Shown piece by piece: positions 9,188 through 17,975 of a stretch of 64,000 nucleotides of DNA; the first letter of the stretch is position 1, and each line of letters starts with the position of its first letter. Origin of the DNA: JAXMBN01 sp046349875 (GTDB taxonomy: Bacteria > Planctomycetota > Planctomycetia > Pirellulales > Pirellulaceae); contig JAXMBN010000015.1 of assembly GCA_046349875.1 (NCBI GenBank), forward strand, positions 65,143 to 129,142. The letters are read 5' to 3'. Both the position numbers and the translations under genes were made by a program. Below the pieces are notes generated by a model that worked only from the letters and a program-made list of their open reading frames with translations, had not been told where the DNA came from and did not search any database.

Positions 9188-10369
9188 ATGAAACAGAACT
9201 GTTCATTCCTGCGCTGTGCCTTTGTATCTTTTGAAATCGCTCTGCTTGGGCTTGGCATGGCGTGTTGGGGTACCGGTGAGAGCTTTGGGCAGCAGGTTCA
9301 GCGCGGCTATTCGATTCCTCTGATCGACCTATCATCCGAAAAAGAACGTCAGGTCATCGTCGATCGAGAAGCGGGCCAATATCTTGGTCATCCCACGACG
9401 CATTTGCTTGAGGATGGCAAAACGATTCTATGCGTTTATCCCAAAGGGCATGGAAAAGGGGCGATCCAATTCAAGAAGAGCGAAGATGGTGGAAAGACCT
9501 GGAGCGAGCGACTGCCGGTACCGGAGAATTGGTCGACGAGTTTGGAAACACCAACGATTCATCGTGTGATCGACGCCGCCGGAAAGAAGCGACATATCGT
9601 TTGGTCGGGATTGTATCCAGCACGATTAGCATCGAGTGAAGACAATGGAGCGACGTGGACTCCGTTGAAGCAAGTTGGGGATTGGGGTGGCATCGTTGTC
9701 ATGGGATTTGTAGCGCCCCAGTCCAAGCCAGGGCACTACTTGGCAATGTTCCATGATGATGGAAGATTCTTTCAGCAAAAGCCAAGTCCTACCAAGCCGG
9801 TAACGATGACGCTCTATCAAACTCGCAGTCAAGATGGTGGGCTAACATGGTCCGCACCCGAGAAGGTTTTTGCGAGTCAAGAAATTCATCTTTGCGAGCC
9901 GGGGTGGGTACGATCCCGCGATGGAAAGCAGTGGGCCGTGCTTTTGCGCGAGAATGCTCGCCGTAAGAATTCCCATGTGATCTTCTCCAACGATGAAGGG
10001 AAGACATGGACGGCCCCTCGCGAACTTCCCGGTTCGCTAACAGGGGATCGCCATACCGGAGTGGAAATGGAAGATGGTCGCTGGTTCATTTCCTTCCGCG
10101 ATATGACTTTGGATTCGCCGACCCATGGAGATTGGGTAGCTTGGGTGGGAACCTATCAAGACATCGTGGATGGCAAAGAAGGGCAGTATCGCGTTCGCTT
10201 AATGGATAACCAAAAAGGTTCCGACTGTGCCTATCCCGGAGTGGAAAAGCTTCCGGATGGAACGATCGTGACCACGACCTACGGGCACTGGACACCCAAC
10301 GAACCTCCGTATATCGTCTCTATCCGATTAAAACTCTCCGAGTTGGATGAGAAAGCCAAGAAGCGATAA
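9188..10369 (+). CDS. Secreted sialidase-like BNR-repeat protein
   Basis: About 393 residues from the ATG at 9188, which gives a signal peptide (MKQNCSFLRCAFV through GESFGQ). An in-frame ATG at 9122 overlaps the permease stop as ATGA and could be the translational start by coupling; it would add 22 non-signal residues. Four Asp boxes are visible: SEDGGKTWSE, SEDNGATWTP, SQDGGLTWSA and NDEGKTWTAP, diagnostic of the six-bladed sialidase propeller. WGGIVVMGFV, RENARRKNSHV and DGTIVTTTYG match the family core. A role in removing sialic acid or another sugar from glycans is likely, but related proteins in planctomycetes are often of unknown substrate. Cotranscription with the export pair is suggested by spacing. 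Confidence 0.87.
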   Translation: MKQNCSFLRCAFVSFEIALLGLGMACWGTGESFGQQVQRGYSIPLIDLSSEKERQVIVDREAGQYLGHPTTHLLEDGKTILCVYPKGHGKGAIQFKKSEDGGKTWSERLPVPENWSTSLETPTIHRVIDAAGKKRHIVWSGLYPARLASSEDNGATWTPLKQVGDWGGIVVMGFVAPQSKPGHYLAMFHDDGRFFQQKPSPTKPVTMTLYQTRSQDGGLTWSAPEKVFASQEIHLCEPGWVRSRDGKQWAVLLRENARRKNSHVIFSNDEGKTWTAPRELPGSLTGDRHTGVEMEDGRWFISFRDMTLDSPTHGDWVAWVGTYQDIVDGKEGQYRVRLMDNQKGSDCAYPGVEKLPDGTIVTTTYGHWTPNEPPYIVSIRLKLSELDEKAKKR

Positions 10370-10420
10370 GCTCGCGGTTGTTGTCGCAAGTCAAGTTATG
10401 TTGTTGGAGCGAGGAAGCCC

Positions 10421-11104
10421 ATGATCCAGATTCAATGGCTTGGTCATTCGTCGTGGCTCATTTCGACCGAAGAGGTACGCATCGCGATCGATCCGTTCTT
10501 GACGGACAATCCCAAGGCATCTTGTAAGCCAGACCAGATCGAGGCCGATGTGATCTTGGTTTCGCATGGGCATTTTGATCATGTGCAGGATGTGGCAGCG
10601 ATCGCCAATCGATGCAACAGCTTGGTGGTTGCAAACTACGAGATCGCAACGTGGTTTTCCTCCAAACATCATGTTGCCAACACGCTCGGGATGAACTTAG
10701 GGGGTTGGGCTTCGATTCCCCATGGTCGTGTGAAGTCGACCATCGCGCATCATTCATCGCAGTTGCCTGATGGAAGTTATGGCGGCAATCCTGGAGGCTA
10801 CGTGATTGAGCTAGAGGGTAAACGGATTTACTACGCAGGAGACACGGCGCTTTTCAGCGACATGGGGTTGATAGGACGAATGAATATCGATGTCGCCATC
10901 GTGCCGGTGGGGGATTTGTTTACGATGGGGCTGGAAGACTCCATTCAAGCGACCGAATGGATTCATCCCAAAGTGGTTCTTCCCACGCACTATGATACGT
11001 GGCCACCGATTGCGTGCGATACGCAAGAGTGGGCGCAGCAAATTCGCTCGCGCACACAGGCCACTCCCGTGGTATTGCAACCTGGTCAGTCCTATTCGTG
11101 TTAA
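10421..11104 (+). CDS. UPF0173 metal-dependent hydrolase (metallo-beta-lactamase fold)
   Basis: 227 residues, close to the 225-230 of UPF0173. The HxHxDH zinc motif is SHGHFDH (residues 48-54). Further metal ligands are expected in IAHHSS (about residues 108-113) and IYYAGDTALF (about 136-145), and the C-terminal PTHYDTWP His (about residue 190) is also conserved. LGHSSW near the start is typical. No signal peptide, so cytoplasmic. The family is conserved in bacteria and archaea and its substrate is not established. Confidence 0.93.
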   Translation: MIQIQWLGHSSWLISTEEVRIAIDPFLTDNPKASCKPDQIEADVILVSHGHFDHVQDVAAIANRCNSLVVANYEIATWFSSKHHVANTLGMNLGGWASIPHGRVKSTIAHHSSQLPDGSYGGNPGGYVIELEGKRIYYAGDTALFSDMGLIGRMNIDVAIVPVGDLFTMGLEDSIQATEWIHPKVVLPTHYDTWPPIACDTQEWAQQIRSRTQATPVVLQPGQSYSC

Positions 11105-11186
11105 GTAGGAATGGTCTTTCCAAGATACGGTCTTCTATCCCGCATCGTTTGCGATGGGATTCGAGCATACGAGGAGCAAGGCATCG

Positions 11187-11501
11187 ATGAGTCGACGGAT
11201 CGCGATTGCGAAAACAACCGAAATTCCTTTAGGTGAAGGCCGAGCTTTCCCGACGGATAAGGGGATGATCGCAATCTTCAACGAGAATGGAAGTTTCTTT
11301 GCGATCGACGACTTCTGTCCACACCAAGGGGCATCATTGGCATGTGGTCATCTCGAAGATGGGGCTGTTGCATGTCCATGGCATGCGTGGCGATTTTCGA
11401 TTCGCGATGGTGCTTGGCTCGACAATCCCAAGATCAAAGTCGATAGTTATCCCCTGGAAGTCGACGGTGAAACTCTGTGGATTGTATTACCTGACGAATA
11501 G
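11187..11501 (+). CDS. Rieske [2Fe-2S] ferredoxin-like protein
   Basis: 104 residues from the ATG at 11187, chosen because a GAGGAG ribosome-binding site lies 10 bases upstream; the ATG at 11154 lacks one. The cluster ligands are visible: CPHQGASLACGH gives C44 and H46, and CPWHAWRF gives C63 and H66. The small, stand-alone size matches NirD-like or dioxygenase-type Rieske ferredoxins that hand electrons to an oxygenase or reductase. No partner oxygenase is next to it, so the pathway is unknown. It follows the UPF0173 gene by about 80 bases. Confidence 0.93.
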   Translation: MSRRIAIAKTTEIPLGEGRAFPTDKGMIAIFNENGSFFAIDDFCPHQGASLACGHLEDGAVACPWHAWRFSIRDGAWLDNPKIKVDSYPLEVDGETLWIVLPDE

Positions 11502-11513
11502 AAAGAACGGTTC

Positions 11514-11569
11514 GAAGCATTGCCTCTTGAAGCATTGCCTCTTGAAGCATTGGCAAGCGGCCAATGCTT
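11514..11569. repeat. Short tandem repeat merging into a 10-base-stem hairpin
   Basis: GAAGCATTGCCTCTT is repeated twice and a third, partial copy begins the hairpin AAGCATTGGC (11545-11554), loop AAGCG, GCCAATGCTT (11560-11569). It lies between the convergent Rieske and haloperoxidase genes and may work as a terminator, though no T-tract follows. Confidence 0.55.
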
Positions 11570-11636
11570 GATGCCGAATTCTTGAAGTGGCGAGTCGATG
11601 TTGGGATCGTAGATTCCATCGCTACGCTACGATCGA

Positions 11637-13445
11637 CTAGGTTTGTCGGAGTTTGTTGCGGCCGGTGCCACCGTCCAAAAGATCGAGACCGGCGCCTCCG
11701 CAAAGCAGATCGTTGCCTTCACCACCTTCGAGCGTATCACGGCCACCATCTCCACAGAGTTGGTCTTGGCCAGCACCGCCGATGAGATGGTCATCTCCGT
11801 TTCCACCAAACAGCCAGTCATCTCCATCGCCGCCATCGAGTCGATCATTGCCAAGAAATCCGAAGAGGCGATCTTTGCCTTCGCCGCCAAGAAGGGTGTC
11901 GTTTCCGCGACCACCCATCAGATGATCATTTCCACTGCCACCAATCAAGGTTGCTGCGATTCGTATGTCGCCGCCCATTTGAAGAAAATCATTTCCTGCT
12001 TTTCCATCGATCACGATCGAAGTCAAAGCACTTGCCGCAAAAGTGCCAATTTTGCGGCCGCGATTCCAAACGATGATATCGCGACGTGTCGATGTCACGG
12101 TGATCGAGTCGGCCGCATCGGTTCCATAGACCACAAGATCGGTTCCAATAAGCTGTGCGGTGACCGAGGATGGAGAGGTTGCCAAGCGAAACTTGGTTGT
12201 TACAAATTGCCCCAGTGCGGTGCCAGCAGTGAGTCCATCTTCATTGTCAAATCGCCAGTGGATACCGCCATAGAGACGGCTATCGGCTGACTCTTGAGCA
12301 GCTTGGCTAAAACTGGTGAAGCTTCGAGCTGGGACCGCTGCGTTTTCTGAAGCCGCGACAAAGGATATGTTATCGGTACCAAAGAAGGACTTCAGCACCG
12401 CCGCAGCAGCGCCACTAAAACTTGCATGCCCCGACACGTACGATGGAAACGGAGGTGTTGTGATGAGCGGAGCCCAAGAGGTATCGGCGACAGTGGCCGC
12501 ATTTCCATCGGTATCCGCAGCGCGAATCGCTGTAATCGGACGCCAAAATTCGGTGTCATACTTGGTATTCCAAGCCATGATCGCGGCATCTGCCATCGCT
12601 ACATTGAGCATCGCGAAGAGACGTGCATTGTCGGCGAGGCTGATTCCTTTCTGTTCCGAAACGGTTTGTGCAATCAGGTTGAGGTGCCCTGGAGGCGTCG
12701 CCGTGCCTGCACCGTTGGCCCAAAACAAGGCGATGCGCGTTTGATCTTCCGTGCGGGTGGTGCTGGTCGACGAGCCAAGCGATTTCACTTCATCAAATGC
12801 GGCGGCATATTCAGTGCTTGTGAGCGCTGGGATATCGTCCGGTGAAAACTGCGAGGCGCTCGTCATTGCAAATGGCTTTAGGTTTGCCCATTGAGGAAGC
12901 AGAGCCGCAGCATTGGCCGGGGGCGTTGGTTGCCATGCACCTGGACCCGTTTGAGGCGTATAGGCGACCGGGGTGCTCGCACCATCGGTGGATCGCAAGG
13001 CAATGATTTGATCGGCTACGTTCTTGCCGAGCGCTTTTCCATCGGTTTCGGCTTTGCCATCGACGATTAGAGCCAAATCATTTTGCAAGTGGGTATCGAA
13101 CTGAGCTTGTCGCGTCGGAAACAATGAGACCAAAATCGTATGGGCTGCAGTCGCCATGGCGGCTTCGCGTGAGGTTGTTGGCGATGCCGTTGCCTTGATA
13201 GCGAAGGGTTCATATTGGCGATCGATGGCAGAAAGGGCATCGAACATAGCGATGTGCAACATGGCTAGCCCTCGCGATGCAACGGGTGGTGCCGTGCTCG
13301 CTTGTCGAATCGCCGCTAGCGCTTCATCATTCCAATCCATGACCAAGTCCGAAGCCATCATCGAACGAAGCTCGAGTCGCTCCAATTGAAGAGATCGACG
13401 CTTCATGGAATGCTTGCATTTTTTTGATTTCAGCGTTAAAAGCAT
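11637..13445 (-). CDS. Vanadium-haloperoxidase/PAP2 protein with RTX calcium repeats and LEPR-like N-terminus
   Basis: About 602 residues from the ATG at 13445, chosen because a good GAGGAGA site lies 7-8 bases upstream; the ATG at 13505 would add 20 residues. Numbering below is from 13445. LERLELRSMMASD (about 21-33) matches the planctomycete LEPR-XLL type N-terminal motif found on secreted proteins. The PAP2/haloperoxidase active site is complete: KYDTEFWRP (K295, R302), PSYVSGHASFSG (about 334-345, phosphate/vanadate binding and catalytic His) and SRLYGGIHWRFDNEDG (H396). The C-terminus (about 485-590) has roughly ten GGxGxDxLx nonapeptides typical of RTX calcium-binding beta-rolls, such as GGSGNDHLMGGRGND, pointing to export to the outside. 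Activity could be haloperoxidase or acid phosphatase; the two cannot be told apart by sequence. Confidence 0.92.
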   Translation of the reverse strand: MLLTLKSKKCKHSMKRRSLQLERLELRSMMASDLVMDWNDEALAAIRQASTAPPVASRGLAMLHIAMFDALSAIDRQYEPFAIKATASPTTSREAAMATAAHTILVSLFPTRQAQFDTHLQNDLALIVDGKAETDGKALGKNVADQIIALRSTDGASTPVAYTPQTGPGAWQPTPPANAAALLPQWANLKPFAMTSASQFSPDDIPALTSTEYAAAFDEVKSLGSSTSTTRTEDQTRIALFWANGAGTATPPGHLNLIAQTVSEQKGISLADNARLFAMLNVAMADAAIMAWNTKYDTEFWRPITAIRAADTDGNAATVADTSWAPLITTPPFPSYVSGHASFSGAAAAVLKSFFGTDNISFVAASENAAVPARSFTSFSQAAQESADSRLYGGIHWRFDNEDGLTAGTALGQFVTTKFRLATSPSSVTAQLIGTDLVVYGTDAADSITVTSTRRDIIVWNRGRKIGTFAASALTSIVIDGKAGNDFLQMGGDIRIAATLIGGSGNDHLMGGRGNDTLLGGEGKDRLFGFLGNDRLDGGDGDDWLFGGNGDDHLIGGAGQDQLCGDGGRDTLEGGEGNDLLCGGAGLDLLDGGTGRNKLRQT

Positions 13446-13801
13446 GGACGAATCTCCTCGCGGTGTCATGAAACTTACGATGGGTTGAACGTAGTGCTTT
13501 TCCAATAGGGCGACAATCGCAGTCCTGCGCCATGAGCTCGGCTGTTGCCATATTCGTAAGGAAATAGTAACTAGTCAGCGATGGAATCTCGATCGATCCA
13601 GGGGCTCATTCAGGACCGTCCCATACAAGTTTGCGATTCTATATCTCTTCATTGGGTGTAGGCGATTCTCGTAAAAAATGCAATCAACCGATTGGACTTG
13701 CTTCCGAAAGGTCGATCCCATACCCTCCGCGTTGGCTATAAGCCTGAAGCGTTTCGCACGGAATGGGAAACGCATATCGGAACGCAGGTTGAGTTGCACT
13801 G
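13446..13801. other. 355-base divergent intergenic region
   Basis: Separates the haloperoxidase start from the 13802 gene and must hold both promoters. No clear promoter pair, RNA gene or repeat is visible, and short open frames here show no protein-like character. Confidence 0.35.
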
Positions 13802-14287
13802 ATGCAGGATTACAACGTTCAGCGTTGCACGCGACGATGTCAGAAATCAGATCGTCCTCTAGAACCTGGAGAACGATTCTATTCGGTGGTGATCACCCAC
13901 GGAAATGATCTTCAGAGGATCGACTTCTCCGAGAAGGAATGGAGTGGACCTCCGGAAGGTGCGATCGGTTGGTGGCGCGGCCGCATGCCGTTACCCGAAG
14001 CGAAGACTCGCAAGCCCACTCCCAACCATGTGCTCATTGAAACACTCGCGGATCTCTGCGAGCAACCCGAAGAAAGTCAGCTGGCTTATCTGCTCGGGGT
14101 CTTACTTGTTCGACGTCGACTCTTAGTGGAATCCCATGATGACGAGCCGGACAAGGATGATACCTACATGCACTTGGTCCATCCATCGGATGGTCGAGAG
14201 TTCTGGGTTCCTTCCACACCACCTTCCGCCGACCAATTGGATGAGATCCAACAAGCACTCGACGAGATGCTCTATCGTGAAGAGTAA
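13802..14287 (+). CDS. Conserved planctomycete hypothetical protein
   Basis: 161 residues, no signal peptide. The N-terminus has a Cys-rich motif (RCTRRCQKS, residues 8-16) followed by LEPGERFYSVV and WSGPPEGAIGWWRGRMP; the C-terminal half is acidic (SHDDEPDKDD, DEIQQALDEMLYREE). It resembles a family seen by me only in planctomycetes, with no known function. The two Cys alone are too few for a full zinc finger. It lies 24 bases before a LolA-like secreted protein on the same strand, so the two are probably cotranscribed and might share a role in envelope biogenesis, which is inference. Confidence 0.75.
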   Translation: MQDYNVQRCTRRCQKSDRPLEPGERFYSVVITHGNDLQRIDFSEKEWSGPPEGAIGWWRGRMPLPEAKTRKPTPNHVLIETLADLCEQPEESQLAYLLGVLLVRRRLLVESHDDEPDKDDTYMHLVHPSDGREFWVPSTPPSADQLDEIQQALDEMLYREE

Positions 14288-14311
14288 TCGTATGCAAGGA
14301 AGGCTGTTCCC

Positions 14312-15292
14312 ATGAAGACGACGAAGCAATGGCATTCGCGGATCTTGCTTCTGTTGACGCTCTGGGTACTGGTATGCTCGAGTGGAGCTACATGCATTCG
14401 TCGCAACAATGTGAGCGAGTTCGCTCCTCCTGTTTTGTTCAATGCACCTCCCACGATACAACAATTGTCCGATGCCTTGAATCGTTCTCGCGAAATTCGC
14501 GAGCTTCAGTCGAACACGGTTTCCATTCGAATGGAAGGTGTTCCGGCCTTGCAACATTCGTCACTGTTTTGGCAAAGGCAGAAGAATTTTCGCCTTCGCG
14601 CGGGAGTCACTTCGTTCACTGGAACCGATTTCGATCTAGGAAGCAATGATCAGGTCTTTTGGATGGCGGTGCGACAAGGGGTGACGCCCGACCTTTTCTA
14701 TGCAAGTCACGAGCAATTCGATCAACAATTGCAACGCCAAGAGCTTCCAGTATCACCTCTTTGGTTAGTGGAAGCGCTGGGGATCATCGAATTGGATCCC
14801 TATGCTCTCGCCGAGAATCCGCAAATGCGGGCCGACGGTATGGTCGAGTTAACCACGATGGTACCTCTCCCTGCTGGCACGTTTGTACGAACGGTCGTGG
14901 TAGACCCAAAGTATGGAACGGTGAAGCAGGTCATGCTACGCGATCCAACGCGCAAGTTGCTGGCCAGTTCTCAAATGAGTCAGCATCAATACTACAGTTC
15001 TGTGCAGTATTCGTTGCCGCATCAAGTTCAGATTCAACTCATCCCAACCGGGAAGCCTCCTTTGAACATGGTGATCGATATCGGCCACTACATGGTCAAT
15101 TCCACGGAAGGAACCGATCCGACGCGATATGTCATGCCCGATCTACGAGGGTACAACGCCGTCGATCTTATTCAGCTCGGACGAGGATCATCCTATGGGG
15201 CTGCACCGATGGTACCAGCCTATCCTCCGCAAAACGCTGCAGCACCAGCCGTGTCCTATCGAGGCTTTGAAGCTCCAACACTCTTTCGCTAG
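14312..15292 (+). CDS. Secreted or lipoprotein, LolA-like, function unknown
   Basis: 326 residues. The N-terminus (RILLLLTLWVLVCSSGATC) is a signal sequence with Cys at residues 22 and 27, either of which could be lipidated, although the lipobox is imperfect. The body, with repeated beta-strand pattern, matches the planctomycete proteins loosely related to LolA/DUF4292-type lipoprotein carriers: an N-terminal NTVSIRMEGVP strand, FRLRAGV, DNDQVFWM-like and a central LWLVEALGIIELDP segment. A function in handling lipoproteins or lipids at the envelope is possible but not shown. It follows the 13802 gene by 24 bases and is followed by a palindrome. Confidence 0.7.
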   Translation: MKTTKQWHSRILLLLTLWVLVCSSGATCIRRNNVSEFAPPVLFNAPPTIQQLSDALNRSREIRELQSNTVSIRMEGVPALQHSSLFWQRQKNFRLRAGVTSFTGTDFDLGSNDQVFWMAVRQGVTPDLFYASHEQFDQQLQRQELPVSPLWLVEALGIIELDPYALAENPQMRADGMVELTTMVPLPAGTFVRTVVVDPKYGTVKQVMLRDPTRKLLASSQMSQHQYYSSVQYSLPHQVQIQLIPTGKPPLNMVIDIGHYMVNSTEGTDPTRYVMPDLRGYNAVDLIQLGRGSSYGAAPMVPAYPPQNAAAPAVSYRGFEAPTLFR

Positions 15293-15302
15293 TGTCTTCT
15301 TG

Positions 15303-15322
15303 GAATTGGCTCGAGCCAATTC
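15303..15322. terminator. 20-base perfect palindrome between convergent genes
   Basis: GAATTGGC-TCGA-GCCAATTC forms an 8-base stem with a TCGA loop just after the stop at 15292 and before the stop of the minus-strand sulfatase at 15365. No T-tract follows on either strand, so the terminator reading is tentative. Confidence 0.4.
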
Positions 15323-15364
15323 ACGCAATCGGTTTCGATCCACTTGCGGACACGGCTCGCTGTT

Positions 15365-16818
15365 CTAGTTGGTCGCTTGAGTGGTCGCCATTGAGCGGAA
15401 TGTCTTAAGCAATGGGTCCTGCGTTTGGAGCATGTGGTCTTCGAGACGTTTGCGATAAAGTTGAATCGTTTCTCGATAATGTGGGTCCGCAATTCGATTG
15501 ATGCGTTCATCAGGATCCATCTCGAGATCAAAGAACTGCTCTGTTTCCCCCACGACTAATTGCTGAACACGCTGTTTGAGTTGAGACGTTGCATCGGGTG
15601 CTTGGGAAGCTTTCGACATAGCATTGAACGTCCGGCCACTCATCGCTTCGACTCGGAAGTCTGGCTGACCCGTGGGCCAAGCATGGAATTGATCGGCGAA
15701 TTTTTCGGAACGAACATTCGCCACCAGCTGCGGAAAGCTCTTGCCGCTGCTCACCGTGTTGACGTAACGACAAAATCCCTATCTGGCTGAGTCTTTCCAT
15801 GCAGCAAAGGAGTCCACGAACGTCCGCTCAATTCGGATGGATAGGGGGAGTTTGAGGATGTCGAGCAATGTGGGCAGGATGTCGACGCTCGTGACCCATT
15901 CTTGATGGGTCGGTATTCGGGCATGCCCGGCCATCGAATTAGTACAGGAGACCACGTGCCGTTGCGATAGACGGTGGCTTTGAAAAAGGAAATGACATGC
16001 CATGATCAGAAAGAAACAGCACGAGCGTCGATTCGGAAAGACCAGATCGCTGTAAGGCCATCATCGCTTCACCGAAGGATGCATCGAATCGTCGAATGCT
16101 CGAATAGTACTCTGCCACTTCCCGTCGCACTTCTGGCAGATCTTCAAGAAAAGATGGCACCGTTATCTCATCAACGGAAACCATGGGCAAAGAATGATCC
16201 GCTTCCTGTTGGTTGGCTCGCTTCTTTCCTTGGTTGTTCGGCGTTTTCGTTGCATCCTCATTCGTTCGAAAGGGACGATGAGGATCGGTGATGTTGGCAT
16301 TAATGAAGAAGGGAAGGTGCAGATCCTTGGCTTCTTGAATGCACTGCTGCAAATGCTCACCAAAGAGTTTGGGATTCTTTCCTGATCCTGTGAACTTGCT
16401 ATGCCACGGGAACGACTCATCCGGTTTCATATGAGGATGCTTGTCGATAACGGCCGTATACCAACCCGCATCGCGCAAGATCTTGGTCAATGTCGGAACT
16501 CCTGGGCGAATCGGTTGAAAACCAAGAGCCCCGTTTCGATGAGGAACCAAACCGGCTCTTGGGTGAAGGCCGATCGTCCAGGCTGGCAAATTGGAACGGT
16601 CACGTGATGATGAACGAATCGGTGAGCGGTCCGTGCAACCATCCAGATTAGGCGTTAGATGGAATTGGTTTCCCATCCATCCCGAGTGAATCGGTATTCA
16701 TATCGTCGGCAGTGACGAGCAGCACGTTCCATTTCTCGTCCGCATTCGTCCTAGTGAAAAGAGCTGCAAGTACGAAGAACAAGAAGAGTCCCACTTGGAA
16801 TCGACGGCAAGTTTGCAT
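15365..16818 (-). pseudogene. Sulfatase, broken by several indels
   Basis: Start at 16818 gives a signal peptide (CRRFQVGLFLFFVLAALF) followed by WNVLLVTADDMNTDSLG, with the first metal Asp pair. The frame is then lost near 16690 and switches. In one frame around 16580-16640 it reads FVHHHVTVPICQPGRSAF, giving the formylglycine motif C-Q-P-G-R, before rejoining at GLVPHRNGALGFQP. The main block 15939-16590 is intact (FFINANITDPHRPF, FLSDHGMSFPFSK), then breaks again near 15940 and 15770 before the C-terminal block ending at 15365 (FFDLEMDPDERINRIAD). This is the class of heparan/N-sulfoglucosamine-type sulfatases. At least three frameshifts; all catalytic motifs survive, so a recent lesion or sequencing error is likely. 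Confidence 0.8.
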
Positions 16819-17004
16819 GACGCTTCAAATCCTTAAGAAGTCACTCCAACGCATTGATTTACCGACGACGGGATCGGGTACGCTTGAGTGAGGGGCGTTG
16901 GAGGGTGTTTGGAAATTGTACTTGATTTTGTTTGAAGATGCTTATCGAAGTTGACCTGCTCGGTGGCTGTTGATTTGCGATCTGTTCGACACGAGTGTGA
17001 TCGT

Positions 17005-17883
17005 ATGCGACCGTTGCACTCAAAATTGGGTTGGGGTTCCCTCTGGGCCACGTTGATGATTCTCGGAAACCTCCATGTGGCTGGCTTGATTATCAACATC
17101 AATTACACGGGTGATGCTCAGTACCAATCCTACTTTACGGATGCGAAAGCTTTTTGGGAAAGCAAGTTGTCAGGATACCAGAATGGTGTGGTTGTGTCGC
17201 GCACCTCTGGGAGCAGTTGGGGCATCGGTCAAACGATGACGGGCTTGACGATCAATGCTTCGGTCAAAAACATCGACAATGCGGTGGAATACTTGGGCAA
17301 GCAGGTTGGACAGAAGCAATCAGGAGATCGCCCAAATTGATTAGCAACCGATGGAATCATGGAATTTGATTCTTCGGATATCACAGGGCTCGTGAATGCC
17401 GGTCTATTCGATGACGTCATTCTCCATGAGATGGCGCACGTCATGGGCTTTGGAACCCTTGACAGACAATGGCGTCTATCTTAATAACTCGGGCGAGTTC
17501 ACGGGTGCGTTTGCGACTGCTGCATGGCAATCCGAATTCGGCCAAACGGGAACGCCCAACGTAGAACTAGGTGGTGGAGCTGGAACCGCGAATGGACACT
17601 GGAACGAAGTGGATGGTGGCGCAGGAGCAACGGGAATCACTAACGCTCAAGGTCGTGATATGCGAGACGAGGTGCTTATGACGGGTTGGCTCAATTCAAC
17701 AACCCCTTTGTCAGTAACATGACCATTCAGTCGTTCCGTGATATTGGTTTTACGATCACTGCGGTTCCAGAGCCAACGTCCCTTTCTTTGGCTGGTTTTT
17801 CGGCCGTGGCTTTCTTGGGATCTCGCGTTTGGCGCAAACGCCGACCCCCAGCCTTCCGCAGAATGAATTTTGGCGAAAGCTAG
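17005..17883 (+). pseudogene. PEP-CTERM zinc metalloprotease-like protein, frame-broken
   Basis: Start at 17005 gives a signal peptide (LWATLMILGNLHVAG) followed by IININYTGDAQYQSYFTDAK, a beginning typical of leishmanolysin-like secreted proteins. After a break near 17335 the frame continues MEFDSSDITGLV and DDVILHEMAHVMGFG; the zinc-binding HEMAH is encoded at 17425-17439. Further breaks occur near 17450 and 17700. The end, VPEPTSLSLAGFSAVAFLG plus WRKRRP, is a PEP-CTERM signal for exosortase-mediated sorting. It would be an extracellular zinc peptidase anchored or released by exosortase. Every part is recognisable, so the breaks may be sequencing errors. No exosortase is in the window. Divergent from the sulfatase at 16818. 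Confidence 0.7.
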
Positions 17884-17975
17884 GAATCTCAAACCCCTTG
17901 CCGCAATCACGCACAAAGGGATTCCTTTGGTACAATGAGCACTTGCTAGTGGCTCATTCGACTAAAGGAATTGAT

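Noticed and set aside
11643..12290. Open frame of 215 codons opposite the RTX part of the haloperoxidase
   Set aside because: Produced by the biased composition of the RTX repeats; no ribosome-binding site or protein features.
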